Of a stretch of 64,000 nucleotides of DNA, positions 9,208 to 17,999 are shown in pieces. The stretch's first letter is position 1. The number at the start of each line of letters is the position of its first letter. Position numbers and translations under genes: made by a program. Below the pieces are notes generated by a model, which saw only the letters and a program-made list of their open reading frames with translations, ran no database searches and was not told the origin of the DNA. The stretch covers positions 88,170 to 152,169 of the forward strand of contig DASXFD010000091.1 of assembly GCA_036489755.1 (NCBI GenBank), written 5' to 3'. Origin of the DNA: JABFXX01 sp036489755. Its GTDB lineage: Bacteria; Myxococcota_A; Polyangia; Haliangiales; Haliangiaceae.

Positions 9208-9822
9208 ATGACCCTCACGCTCCACTACCATCCGCTGTCGTCGTTTTGCTGGAAGGCGCTCGTCGGCCTCTACGAGCTCGACGTGCCGTTCGAGAAGCAC
9301 CTCGTCGATCTCTCCGACGCCGATGCGCGCGCCGCGTTCGCGCGGCTGTGGCCGCTCGCGAAGTTTCCCGTGCTCCGCGACGACGCGAACGACCGCACCG
9401 TGCCCGAGTCGACGATCATCCTCGAGTACGTCGGTGCGGATCGGCTGATCCCGAACCTCGAGTGCCGGCTGCGCGACCGGCTCTACGACGCGTACATCCA
9501 CATCCCGATGCAGAAGATCATCGGCGATCGCCTGCGGCCCGCCGAGGCGCGCGACGCGTTCGGCGTCGACCAGGCGCGCGCGCAGATCGAAGCGACCTAC
9601 GCGCTCGTCGACGAGCACGTGCGCGTCGGGCCGTGGGCGATGGGCAACGACTTCACGCTCGCCGATTGCGCGGCGATGCCGGCGCTGTTCTACGCGAACA
9701 AGGTGGCGCCGCTCGCGCGCTGGAAGCACGCGACCGCGTACCTCGAGCGCCTCCAGATGCGGCCGTCGGTCGCCCGCGTGCTTCGCGAGGCCGAGCCGTA
9801 CTTCGCCATGTTCCCGGGCTAG
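9208..9822 (+). CDS. Glutathione S-transferase family protein
   Basis: The protein has 204 residues, the normal GST length. The N-terminal thioredoxin-fold domain carries HPLSSFCWKAL, where Ser/Cys near the start is the usual thiol-activating region. A cis-Pro segment (KFPVL) and the glutathione gamma-Glu site in VPESTIILEYV follow. The C-terminal all-helical domain contains the N-capping motif GNDFTLADCAA. It should conjugate glutathione to electrophiles or detoxify peroxides in the cytosol; the class is not assignable by eye. ATG 9208 is chosen because the fold begins directly after it. It is 15 bp upstream of the polymerase GTG at 9838 and may be co-transcribed with it. Confidence 0.9.
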   Translation: MTLTLHYHPLSSFCWKALVGLYELDVPFEKHLVDLSDADARAAFARLWPLAKFPVLRDDANDRTVPESTIILEYVGADRLIPNLECRLRDRLYDAYIHIPMQKIIGDRLRPAEARDAFGVDQARAQIEATYALVDEHVRVGPWAMGNDFTLADCAAMPALFYANKVAPLARWKHATAYLERLQMRPSVARVLREAEPYFAMFPG

Positions 9823-9837
9823 GATTCGCGCGATCAC

Positions 9838-12351
9838 GTGGGTCGCACGCTCGTCGCATCTGCCGTCAATCTGCTCGCGCGCGGCTTCATGATCGTGCCG
9901 ACCGATCGCACGTCGCGTGCGGGCGAGCCGGCCGGTGCGCTGTTCGCGGTCGCGCGCGCGATCCAGCGTGCGGTCGCGTTCAAGCAGCCGGCGCGTGCGG
10001 TCGCGGTGATCGAGGCCGCGCCCGATTCGGCGAAGTGGCCGGCGATCTTGCAAGCGCAGCTCGCGCCGCTGGCCGACTTGCTCGTCGCGCTCGGCTGCCA
10101 GGTCGTGCGCGCCGACGGCGAGCTCGACGTCTGCGCGTCGTACGCGCGCGCGGCGCTCGAGGCCGGCGATGACGTCGTGGTGGTCGGCATCGACAAGCGC
10201 TACGCGCAGCTCGTCGGCGATCGGCTGTGGTGGTACGACGCCGCGAAGGACGCGCGCTACACGCCGGAGATCGTCGCGAAGCGCTTCGGCGTGCCGCCCG
10301 ACAAGGTCGCGGGCTGGCTCGGCGTCGTCGGCGACGAAGACGCGTTGCCGGGCGTGAAGGGCATCGGCGCGAAGGGCGCGACGTCGCTCGTCGAAAAATT
10401 CGGCTCGATCGAAGCCGCGGTCGCGCAAACCGACACGATGGAGGGCCGGCTCGGCAACGCGCTGCGCGCCGCGAAGGACGACGTGCCGCGCGAGCTCGCC
10501 CGTGCGCGCCTCGAGACCGTGGCGCTGCCGCGGCCGCTCGACGAGCTCGCGTATGTGCCGCCCGAGCCCGCCGCGCTGAATGCCGTACTAGATCGACTCG
10601 GCTTCGCCGAGCTGCTCGTCTCCGACGGCGGTGCGCAGCAGGTCGAGATCTGCGAGGCCGCGATCTCGATCACCGGCGAGCACGCGCTGCACGCGCTGAT
10701 CGAGGACGACGGCTCGATCGCGGGCATCGCGATCGCGACCGAGCACGAGGCGCGCTACGTACCGTTCGGCGCCGCGAGCTGGCCCTCGTTTGCCGCGTGG
10801 CTCGCCGACGCGTCGGCGCCGAAGCTCGGCCACGATCTCGTCGGCACGATCGTCGCGTTGCGCCACCTCGGCGTCGAGGTCGCGGGCATCGCCGGCGATT
10901 CGGCGTGCGCGTCGCACCTCACGCAGCCGAGCAACTGGGCGCCGCACGATCTGCCGCTGGTCGCCAAGCACGTGCTCGGACGCGCGCTGCCCGACGTCGA
11001 CGTCGTGCGCGGCGTCGGTGCGAAGCGCAAGCCGTGGGCGGCGCTGCCCGTCGAGCGAGCCGCCGAATTCGCCGCGACGTGCGCGAGCGCATCGCTCGGC
11101 ATCTGGCGCGCGCTCGCGCCGAACGTCGATCCCGCGCTGATGGCCGAGTATCTCGAGCTGTCGCAAACGCTCGTGCGGATGGAGCTGATCGGCCTCGTCG
11201 TCGAGCCCACCGCGCTCGATCGCGCCGAGCATGCGTTCGCGGAGATCGACGCGCAGCTGACACAGGAGATCGAGGCGCTCGCCGGCCACACGTTCAACAT
11301 CAACTCGGGCAAGCAGCTCGGCGCGGTGTTGTTCGAGGAGCTGAAGCTGCCGATCGTCAGCCACACGAAGACCGGCTGGAGCACCGCGATCGAAGCGCTC
11401 GAGCGCATCGAGCACGCGCACCCGATCGTGCCGCTCGTGATCCGGTGGCGCCTGCTGCGCCGGCTTCGCGACTTCTGGGTGATCGCGTTGCGGAAATGCG
11501 TCGGGCCCGACGGGCGCGTGCACTCGCGATTCCATCCGGCGCGGTCGTTCTCGGGGCACCTCGTGAACACGAACCCGGATCTCGCGCGCGTGCCTGGCCG
11601 CACGCCGGAGATGGCGATGATCCGGCGCGCGTTTGTCGCACCCCCGGGTCACCTGTTGATGTCGGTCGACTTCAACCAGCTCGGCTTGCACGTGCTCGCG
11701 CACCTCACGAAAGATCCGGCGCTCGTCGAGCCGCTACGCCGACGCGACGACATGCACACGCTCACCGCGTCGGCGGTGCTCGAGAAGCCGGCGGATGCGA
11801 TCACGACCGACGAGCGCCAGCTCGGCAAGGTGATCAACTTCGCGACGTTTGCGGGGCAGGGCGCGAGCGCGCTCGCGCTGCAGCTGAACGTGCCGGCGGC
11901 CGAGGCGAAGGAATACATCGCGCGCTTCGACCGCCGCTACGCGCTGGTGCGCGCGTTCCAAGACGAGCAGCTGCGCCTCGCGCGCGAGCGCGGCTACATT
12001 AGAACCATCGCCGGCCGTCATTGGCCGATCGGCGGGCTCGAATCGCTCGATTCGCACGATCGATCGTATGCGGAGCGGCTCGCCCGCCGCGCGACGCACG
12101 AAGGCTCGGTCTCCGACGTGTCGAGGCGCGCGCTGCTCGATGCCGATCGCGCGCTGCGCGCCGCGGGCCTGCAAACGCAGCCGCTCGTGCAGATCCTCGA
12201 CGAGGTCTTGTTCGACGTGCCAGAGCCCGAGCTCGCCGAGGCGTCGCGCGTCGCGGCGACGGCGATGCGCCACGCGTTCGAGCTCGAGGTGCCGCTCGTC
12301 GTCGGCATCGAGGTGGGGCGAACGTGGGCCGACCTCGAACCGTATTCTTGA
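9838..12351 (+). CDS. Divergent DNA polymerase I-family (PolA-like) protein
   Basis: The 837-residue protein has the full Pol I layout: a 5'-nuclease-like domain with helix-hairpin-helix (LPGVKGIGAKGATSLV, about 170-187), a degenerate 3'-5' exonuclease-like domain (about 270-400), and a polymerase domain. Motif A reads VDFNQLGLH, keeping the catalytic Asp (D611), but the E. coli E710 equivalent is Gly (G616) and R712 is His. Motif B keeps Arg660, Lys664 and Phe668, but the Y766 equivalent is Ala672. Motif C reads QILDE, keeping D788/E789, but the H881 equivalent is Leu787. The N-terminal LVDG motif of the 5' nuclease is absent. Canonical PolA is more conserved, so this looks like a specialised paralogue. 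GTG start; no nearby ATG keeps the domain. Confidence 0.85.
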   Translation: MGRTLVASAVNLLARGFMIVPTDRTSRAGEPAGALFAVARAIQRAVAFKQPARAVAVIEAAPDSAKWPAILQAQLAPLADLLVALGCQVVRADGELDVCASYARAALEAGDDVVVVGIDKRYAQLVGDRLWWYDAAKDARYTPEIVAKRFGVPPDKVAGWLGVVGDEDALPGVKGIGAKGATSLVEKFGSIEAAVAQTDTMEGRLGNALRAAKDDVPRELARARLETVALPRPLDELAYVPPEPAALNAVLDRLGFAELLVSDGGAQQVEICEAAISITGEHALHALIEDDGSIAGIAIATEHEARYVPFGAASWPSFAAWLADASAPKLGHDLVGTIVALRHLGVEVAGIAGDSACASHLTQPSNWAPHDLPLVAKHVLGRALPDVDVVRGVGAKRKPWAALPVERAAEFAATCASASLGIWRALAPNVDPALMAEYLELSQTLVRMELIGLVVEPTALDRAEHAFAEIDAQLTQEIEALAGHTFNINSGKQLGAVLFEELKLPIVSHTKTGWSTAIEALERIEHAHPIVPLVIRWRLLRRLRDFWVIALRKCVGPDGRVHSRFHPARSFSGHLVNTNPDLARVPGRTPEMAMIRRAFVAPPGHLLMSVDFNQLGLHVLAHLTKDPALVEPLRRRDDMHTLTASAVLEKPADAITTDERQLGKVINFATFAGQGASALALQLNVPAAEAKEYIARFDRRYALVRAFQDEQLRLARERGYIRTIAGRHWPIGGLESLDSHDRSYAERLARRATHEGSVSDVSRRALLDADRALRAAGLQTQPLVQILDEVLFDVPEPELAEASRVAATAMRHAFELEVPLVVGIEVGRTWADLEPYS

Positions 12352-12387
12352 GTGCGACATCGCCGCCGAACGGCCTCTTAGGTTCAA

Positions 12388-12768
12388 ATGCTGACCCGAC
12401 GTGAATTGCTGGCACGCGGCACGACCGTGCTGCTGCTCGTCCCGTTCATCAACAGCTGCTCGTCGAACAATGCGAGCTCTCCCGATGCCGCCGGATCCTG
12501 CAGCGGCATCGACTCGACCTCGACGGTCAACTCCGATCACACGCACGACATCTGCGTGCCGACGACGGATCTCACGAGCCCGCCGGCGGCCGGCGTGACG
12601 TATACGTCGACGAACGTCGGCATGCACACGCACACGCTGATGCTCACGCAGGCTCAGCTGACGTCGATCGAGCAGGGCACCGCGGTCGGGCCGATCACGT
12701 CGTCGGCGGTCAACGATCCGATCAACGGGATGGTGCACACCCACGACTGGACGATCATGAAAGCGTGA
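12388..12768 (+). CDS. His-rich secreted protein with twin-Arg-like lipoprotein signal
   Basis: The protein has 126 residues. The N-terminus MLTRRELLARGTTVLLL is a twin-Arg-like h-region, and FINSCSS is a possible lipobox (Cys24). The mature part is rich in His doublets (DHTHDI, MHTHTL, VHTHDW), which suggests binding of a transition metal. The DHTHDI motif near the start and the VHTHD motif near the end may bracket one beta domain. Homologues with the same HTHT pattern are, as I recall, common near Myxococcota lipoproteins, but no function is known to me. The stop abuts the convergent gene ending at 12769 with no space between them. Confidence 0.7.
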   Translation: MLTRRELLARGTTVLLLVPFINSCSSNNASSPDAAGSCSGIDSTSTVNSDHTHDICVPTTDLTSPPAAGVTYTSTNVGMHTHTLMLTQAQLTSIEQGTAVGPITSSAVNDPINGMVHTHDWTIMKA

Positions 12769-13041
12769 TCAGTGCGCACTGCCGCTGCCGCCGCCGTGCA
12801 TGTGGTGCTGCGGCCGGCAGACGAGCGCCGCGCTCGCCGTCGCGCTCCCGCTGCCGGCTGCCGGAGCGTGCGGGATCTGACAGGTACCGTCGAGCTTGCG
12901 GTTGCTCCGGCCGGTGAACGAGCACGGGTCGCTCTGCTTGCTTTTCGCACACGCGTCGAAGGCGGCTTGAGGTGGCGCCCAGTGATGGTCGCCGTAGGCG
13001 ACTCCGGCGACGAGCAGCATGCCGAGGAGGTACTTCTTCAT
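12769..13041 (-). CDS. Small secreted Cys/His-containing protein
   Basis: The protein has 90 residues. ATG 13041 gives a clean signal peptide (MKKYLLGMLLVAGVAYG). The frame is open 12 codons upstream, but that extension lacks signal features. The mature part has four cysteines, consistent with two disulfides (ACAKSKQSDPC spacing and a later pair), and ends in a His/Gly tail (HHMHGGGSGSAH) that may bind metal. It is convergent with the His-rich protein at 12388, the two stop codons being directly adjacent. The family is not recognised; the His-rich character of both neighbours is the only functional hint. Confidence 0.65.
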   Translation of the reverse strand: MKKYLLGMLLVAGVAYGDHHWAPPQAAFDACAKSKQSDPCSFTGRSNRKLDGTCQIPHAPAAGSGSATASAALVCRPQHHMHGGGSGSAH

Positions 13042-13279
13042 GGGCGGAACGTGACACGCCACCGTCGAGACCGGCACGTTTCCGAGTGCTTCGCCCTGTT
13101 GCTGGATGCGTCAGACGATCCGCCCCAGCCGGGCGCCAGTTTTCGGCGCTGACATCGACCGACGGCTCCTCACGACGAGGTATGCGGACCGACCACATGC
13201 TCGGCTTCACCGAGAGCTACCCGTGAGCAGCCGATCAAAGCTGGTCGTCGTTTGTCGTGCGTGAGATGCTGACGCAAAG

Positions 13280-15394
13280 ATGAGACACACGTCGCTGCGA
13301 TGGTCATTTCTCGTCGTGGTTGGGTTGTATGCGTGCGGCGGGCACAACGGCAACGGGACCGACGCGAACGGCGGCCCGATGGATTCACCGGCGCAAGGTG
13401 ACGCGTCTACGTCCGATGCGGGCTCGAACTGCGGTCTCACCACGTGCGCATCGCAGAACGCGTCGTGCGGTTTGATCGGCGACGGTTGCGGCGGCACGAT
13501 CGATTGCGGCTCGTGCCCGACGGGCGAGACGTGCGGCGGCGGCGGCATTCACTTCGAATGCGGCAACGGCGGCGGTAGCGGTAGCGGCAGCGCGTGCGTC
13601 GCGGCGACGTGTATGAGCGTCGGCGCGGACTGCGGCATCATCTCCGACGGCTGCGGCAGCACGGTCGACTGCGGCTCGAGCTGTCCCGCGGGCGAATACT
13701 GCGGCGCCGGCAGCGCCGCGAACGTGTGCGCGACTCCGCCGTGCGTCGGCCCGCTCTGCACGGAGGTCAACTCGTGCACGAACATGCCGCAGACGACGAT
13801 CACCGGCACGGTGACGGCGCCAGGCCACCCGACGACGGGATCGAATGCGTGGACCGGCTGGGTGCCCGATCCGATCTACGGCGCGCTCGTCTACGTCCCC
13901 GACGGATCGGCCGGCTCGCCGACGTACGGCGTGCAGTCGTTCGCGCCGGGCGTGTCGTGCGACACGTGCAGCAGCGAAGTCACCGGCAGCCCGATGGTGA
14001 GCGCGGTGACTGGCATCGACGGCAAGTTCACGCTCAGCAACGCGCCGTGCGGCGCGAACATCCCGCTCGTCATCCAGCTCGGCCGCTGGCGCCGCATGAT
14101 CACGATCTCGAACGTCGCGTGCTGCGCGAACACCGCGCTCACGAACGACGAGACCCACCTGCCGCGCGTGCACACGCCCGGCGTCGCGGCTGCGGGCACC
14201 GGCAGCGACGTCTACGACGACATCCCGCTGATGGCGTTCGATACCGGCTCGGTCGACACGCTGCACTGCGTGCTGCGCAAGATCGGCGTCGACGACAGCG
14301 AGTTCACGGATCCGACCGGCGCGGGTCGCGTCAACTTCTACGTCGACAACGGCGCGCAGATCAGCAACAACACACCTGCCGCGACGTCGCTGTACGGCAG
14401 CCAGAGCACGCTCGACAAGTACGACATGGTGCTGTTCGAGTGCGTCGGCGAGCAAGATCAGAAGTCGCTGACCAACCAGGACAACGTCATCAACTACGCC
14501 AACGCCGGCGGTCGCGTCTACGCGACGCACTACAGCTACGTGTGGCTGACCAACGGCACGACGAAGTCGGTGTCGTCGAACACGGCGCCGGTCCCGTTCT
14601 CGCAGACCGCGACATGGGACGTGAACCAGAGCTCGAACGACAGCACGACCGGCACGGTCGACCAGACGCTGCAGGGTGATGCCGGCACGCAGACGCGCCG
14701 GATCGCGTTCGCAAACTGGCTCAAGCAAGTCGGCGCGACCGCGACGGTCGGTCAGATCACCGTCGACGTCGTTCGCCAGGACTTCGACGCGGTCAACTCG
14801 GCGGCCGGCACGATGTCGGGCACGCCGGCGCAGCTGTGGATGACCGCAAGTGCGGGCTATCCGCTCCACTACACGTTCGACACGCCGATCAACTACTCGT
14901 CGCCGCCGGCGCAGCAGTGCGGCCGCGTGCTGTTCAGCGACTTCCACGTCAGCGACGCGTCGGTCAACAGCGGCACGGACTATCCGAAAGAGTGCGAGCC
15001 GTCGACCGACAAGAAGGGCCAGAACCCGATGACGGCGCAGGAGAAGACGCTCGAGTTCATGCTGTTCGACCTCGCGTCGTGCGTCGGCACGCAGACCGTC
15101 TCGTGCACGCCGAAGACGTGCGCCGACTTCGGCTACACCTGTGGCGAGTCGGGCGACGGTTGCGACGACAACATGGTCCTGCAGTGCGGCACGTGCGGCA
15201 CCAACCAGACGTGCGTCAACGGCGCGTGCGAGACCGGCACGATGTGCACGCCGCTGACGTGTCTCGACGTCGGCGCGCAGTGCGGCATCATCGGCGACGG
15301 TTGCGGCAGCACGGTGAACTGCGGCGATTGCCCGATGGGCCAGGTCTGCGGCGGCAACGGTCAGGCGAACCAGTGCGGCGGCGTGATCCAGTAG
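13280..15394 (+). CDS. Large lipoprotein with Cys-rich repeats flanking a ThuA-like core
   Basis: The protein has 704 residues. The lipobox is VVVGLYACGG. Two Cys-rich repeats lie near the N-terminus (about 50-90 and 108-150) and two near the C-terminus (about 610-650 and 655-700). Each follows a pattern like DGCGxTxDCGxC with about eight regularly spaced cysteines, so each is probably a small disulfide domain. Between them is a carboxypeptidase-regulatory-like beta domain (ITGTVTAPG, GALVYVPDG). A larger central domain has segments such as YDMVLFECVGE and NYANAGGRVYATHYSYVWL, resembling ThuA/glutamine-amidotransferase-like folds. It is probably displayed at the surface. The repeats are widespread in myxobacterial secreted proteins; no catalytic role can be shown from sequence. 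Confidence 0.8.
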   Translation: MRHTSLRWSFLVVVGLYACGGHNGNGTDANGGPMDSPAQGDASTSDAGSNCGLTTCASQNASCGLIGDGCGGTIDCGSCPTGETCGGGGIHFECGNGGGSGSGSACVAATCMSVGADCGIISDGCGSTVDCGSSCPAGEYCGAGSAANVCATPPCVGPLCTEVNSCTNMPQTTITGTVTAPGHPTTGSNAWTGWVPDPIYGALVYVPDGSAGSPTYGVQSFAPGVSCDTCSSEVTGSPMVSAVTGIDGKFTLSNAPCGANIPLVIQLGRWRRMITISNVACCANTALTNDETHLPRVHTPGVAAAGTGSDVYDDIPLMAFDTGSVDTLHCVLRKIGVDDSEFTDPTGAGRVNFYVDNGAQISNNTPAATSLYGSQSTLDKYDMVLFECVGEQDQKSLTNQDNVINYANAGGRVYATHYSYVWLTNGTTKSVSSNTAPVPFSQTATWDVNQSSNDSTTGTVDQTLQGDAGTQTRRIAFANWLKQVGATATVGQITVDVVRQDFDAVNSAAGTMSGTPAQLWMTASAGYPLHYTFDTPINYSSPPAQQCGRVLFSDFHVSDASVNSGTDYPKECEPSTDKKGQNPMTAQEKTLEFMLFDLASCVGTQTVSCTPKTCADFGYTCGESGDGCDDNMVLQCGTCGTNQTCVNGACETGTMCTPLTCLDVGAQCGIIGDGCGSTVNCGDCPMGQVCGGNGQANQCGGVIQ

Positions 15395-15398
15395 CGGA

Positions 15399-15845
15399 TC
15401 AGCCGAAGCGCCACATGAAGCTGGAGATCACCATCCAGATCCCCAGCCCGATCGCGATCAGGCCCAGGTTGCCCTGATACGGCAACAGCTTCGCGAGCGT
15501 CTGGTCCATCTTCTCGTTCGCCTTCGGGTCCTTGATGAACGTCTTCATCGTCCCGACGCCAAGGATGAAGCCGAGCGCGAGCAGCACCACCGAATCGGCG
15601 AGCCACGTCGCCCACAAGATCGGCGCGTACTTCAACCACGTGCCGATGTTCAGCACCGACTGGATCACGCCCCACGCGCCCCAAAACGCGGAGACCACTC
15701 CGATCCAGCCTTGGTAAGGCGCTAACTTCGCGATCATCTCCTTCGCGTCTGGCTTCTTCGCGATGATGATGCTCGAAGCGCCGAGGATACCGAGAACAGC
15801 CAACCACAACCCGTTGATGAGCCCCATGGCGGGCATCGTGGTCAC
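15399..15845 (-). CDS. Small polytopic membrane protein
   Basis: The protein has about 148 residues with four predicted hydrophobic helices: near the N-terminus (LWLAVLGILGASSIIIA), then around 48-65, 78-100 and 125-145. Two halves look alike: each contains a lysine-rich stretch followed by LxPYQGxxG (KLAPYQGWIG and KLLPYQGNLG). This suggests internal duplication of a two-helix unit. GTG 15845 has a GAGG motif just upstream; ATG 15836 and ATG 15827 are possible alternative starts. The family is not recognised and no enzyme motif is seen. It is convergent with the Cys-rich lipoprotein, with a 4-bp gap. Confidence 0.75.
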   Translation of the reverse strand: MTTMPAMGLINGLWLAVLGILGASSIIIAKKPDAKEMIAKLAPYQGWIGVVSAFWGAWGVIQSVLNIGTWLKYAPILWATWLADSVVLLALGFILGVGTMKTFIKDPKANEKMDQTLAKLLPYQGNLGLIAIGLGIWMVISSFMWRFG

Positions 15846-15997
15846 AGGACCTCGCGCCGGTCAATCGCGTAGCCGGTGTCAGATGACCTGACCGTCGGAG
15901 ACAACCGAACCCAGGCACGTCAGTCACCACATGTGCGCGAACTGTGCGTCACCACATCGAATCGGTGGTGGCACGTTGGCTGCTTATGTCGCACATC

Positions 15998-16381
15998 ATG
16001 ATGACTCGACGGTTTCGGACCTTCGTCGCTGCGACGACACTGCTCGGCGCGCTCGCTGCTCCAGTGCTCGCCGACGAGGCGGCTCCGAGCGCCGAGCCAC
16101 ACGGCCTCAGCGACGAGCAAGTCGCGAGCGTCGTGAAAGCGCACATGTCCGAGGTGCAAGACTGCTGGCACAAGCTGCCGGTGAAGGAGCGCGCGAGCGA
16201 CTCGAAGGTCGTGGTCGGACTCTCGATCGCGGCGCAGGGCGACGTCGTCGATACGACGATCATCAGCGACGCGCCCGCCGAGACGCGCACCTGCATCGCC
16301 AACGTCGCCCGCCAGTGGACCTTTCCGGTCGTCGACCTCGCGAGCGATATTGAGTTCCCCATCACGCTTCGCGCACGGTGA
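15998..16381 (+). CDS. Secreted AgmX/TonB-C-terminal-like domain protein
   Basis: The protein has about 127 residues. ATG 15998 (or 16001) gives a signal peptide ending PVLADEA. The frame is open to 15944, but the signal peptide favours the later start. The mature domain has the pattern VVKAHMSEVQDCW...VVGLSIAAQGDVVDTTII, then TCIANVARQWTFP. This is characteristic of the TonB/AgmX C-terminal fold found in myxobacterial gliding and adventurous-motility proteins. Two cysteines (in QDCW and TCI) are conserved features of that group and may form a disulfide. It stands alone between a membrane protein and a lipoprotein. The domain assignment is by motif; the role is unknown. Confidence 0.75.
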   Translation: MMTRRFRTFVAATTLLGALAAPVLADEAAPSAEPHGLSDEQVASVVKAHMSEVQDCWHKLPVKERASDSKVVVGLSIAAQGDVVDTTIISDAPAETRTCIANVARQWTFPVVDLASDIEFPITLRAR

Positions 16382-16411
16382 TGTTACGTCTCACGTAGCG
16401 CGCGGTTTGGC

Positions 16412-17215
16412 ATGATGGCTCTCGTGCGATTTGTTGTTGTCGCGCTCGCGCTGACCGCCTGCGGATTTTCGCCGGAGACCACGCAAGACGGAGCCACGCA
16501 GCCTGACGCGCCAGTCGCGCTCGATTCGCGCGGGCCGGCCGATGCGATGCCGGCGACCGTGCAGTTCGTGCAGTCGGCGACGGGATGGGCGGACCCGTGG
16601 AACAACGGCGGGTCGACGGTCGCGGCCACGTTCGCGGCGAACGTCGCGGCGGGCGACGTGATCGCGTTGTACGTCTCGTACGCGGGCGGCACGTCGATCG
16701 ACACGATCACCGACACGCTCGGCAACACGTACGCGGTCGTCGACACGATCGACGACAGCGACGATAGCCAGAAGGCGACGACGGCGTACGCGACGAGCGC
16801 CGGCGGCGGCGTCGGCATCGTGACGGTGACGTTCAAGGACAGCAAATGCTGCCGCGTCGTGATCGCGCACGAGCTCGCGGGCGCGGACCCGACATCGCCG
16901 CTCGATGGCTATTCGGGCCACGAGGACGGCTCGCCCGGCACGCAACCCGACGACGTCACGAGCGATTCGATGACGACCGCCGCCGATCGCGACTACATCT
17001 TCGCGGCGACCTCGAACGCGAGCAACGAAAGCGGCGAGACGATCACCGCCGGTACCGGGCTCTCGCTACGCGTCGACGACGTCGTGCCGAGCGGCAACCC
17101 GACCGTGTCGGAAGATCGGCAGCAGGCGACGCACGGCGCGACCACGTCGACGTTCACCTACTCGAAGAACGGTGCCGCGCTGACGATGCAGATGGCGTTC
17201 AAGCCGCCTACTTGA
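16412..17215 (+). CDS. Secreted lipoprotein, unknown beta-rich domain
   Basis: The protein has 267 residues. The signal peptide has the lipobox VALALTACG (Cys about 17), then a D/A/P linker (about 20-48). The mature part is rich in Thr/Ser/Gly/Asp and looks all-beta (for example VAATFAANVAAGDVIALYVSY and GVGIVTVTFKDSKCC). A central adjacent Cys pair is present. It resembles the many uncharacterised lipoproteins of this genome and has no recognisable catalytic motif. Its 3' end overlaps the convergent DUF6159 gene (stop at 17208) by 8 bp. Confidence 0.7.
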   Translation: MMALVRFVVVALALTACGFSPETTQDGATQPDAPVALDSRGPADAMPATVQFVQSATGWADPWNNGGSTVAATFAANVAAGDVIALYVSYAGGTSIDTITDTLGNTYAVVDTIDDSDDSQKATTAYATSAGGGVGIVTVTFKDSKCCRVVIAHELAGADPTSPLDGYSGHEDGSPGTQPDDVTSDSMTTAADRDYIFAATSNASNESGETITAGTGLSLRVDDVVPSGNPTVSEDRQQATHGATTSTFTYSKNGAALTMQMAFKPPT

Positions 17216-17999
17216 CCTGCCAGATGTCTTCGAGCTCGGGTCCGCCGAACGGCTCGGGCACGACGCCTTCGGCCGCGAACACGTAGAGCGCGGCGCGATA
17301 GATCGCCTCGAGCGCGACCACGATCCCGATGAGGCACGCGGCGACCGCGAGCAGCACGAGCGCCGTGAACAGCGATTCGCCGAGTACGCGGATCAGCACG
17401 ACCGCGATCACGATGATCGCGATCGCGAGCTGCGCGCCGACCACGCGCACGCCGACTTCCGACAGTGCTGTCTCGCCCCACGTGTTGCGGAACAGCTCGC
17501 CCGATCGTTTGAGGCTCGGGATGCAGCCGCGGCGCTCTTGCACCATCACGGGAATCGCCAAGTACGTGACGAGCGCCCACGCCGTACCGAATACTCTGCG
17601 CGCGAACCGCATCGCGAACCGCGAGGATCGGCCGAGCACGCCGAGCACGAAGCCGACCGGCGCGGTGACGAGCGCGAGCATGAAGACGGTGGGAAGCCGC
17701 GCGACGGCTGCGCCGAGCCCCGCGCCGATCGACGGCTCGCGTCCGCGCAGTGCTTCGAGCGCCTGGCTGGTCAGCGCGACCGCGAAGAACACGCGGATGA
17801 CCTCGAGCGTCGCGCCGATCGCGAGCAGGTGAGTCCACGGGATCTCGTTGTCGGTCACGCCGAGCAGCGGCACGATCACGAGCAGCGCCACGAGCGTCGC
17901 GACCATCTCCAAGATCGGAAACCACACCAGCCGGCGATGGCGCTGCAGCATGCGCCAGCTCGCCTTCGTGAGCGCGACGATCGCTTCGAATACGGTCAT
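17208..17999 (-). CDS. DUF6159-family integral membrane protein
   Basis: The protein has 263 residues and about six hydrophobic helices (for example VATLVALLVIVPLLGV and LAIAIIVIAVVLIRVLG). The order of motifs fits my recollection of the DUF6159 family: an N-terminal ASWRMLQRHRRLVWFPIL, a central ALRGREPSIGAGLGAAVARL, and SLKRSGELFRNTWGE. No biochemical activity is known for it. Its ATG overlaps the stop of the GntR regulator (ATGA), so the two are translationally coupled. The regulator probably controls this membrane protein, as YtrA-type regulators commonly do for linked transport or membrane genes. Confidence 0.82.
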   Translation of the reverse strand: MTVFEAIVALTKASWRMLQRHRRLVWFPILEMVATLVALLVIVPLLGVTDNEIPWTHLLAIGATLEVIRVFFAVALTSQALEALRGREPSIGAGLGAAVARLPTVFMLALVTAPVGFVLGVLGRSSRFAMRFARRVFGTAWALVTYLAIPVMVQERRGCIPSLKRSGELFRNTWGETALSEVGVRVVGAQLAIAIIVIAVVLIRVLGESLFTALVLLAVAACLIGIVVALEAIYRAALYVFAAEGVVPEPFGGPELEDIWQVK

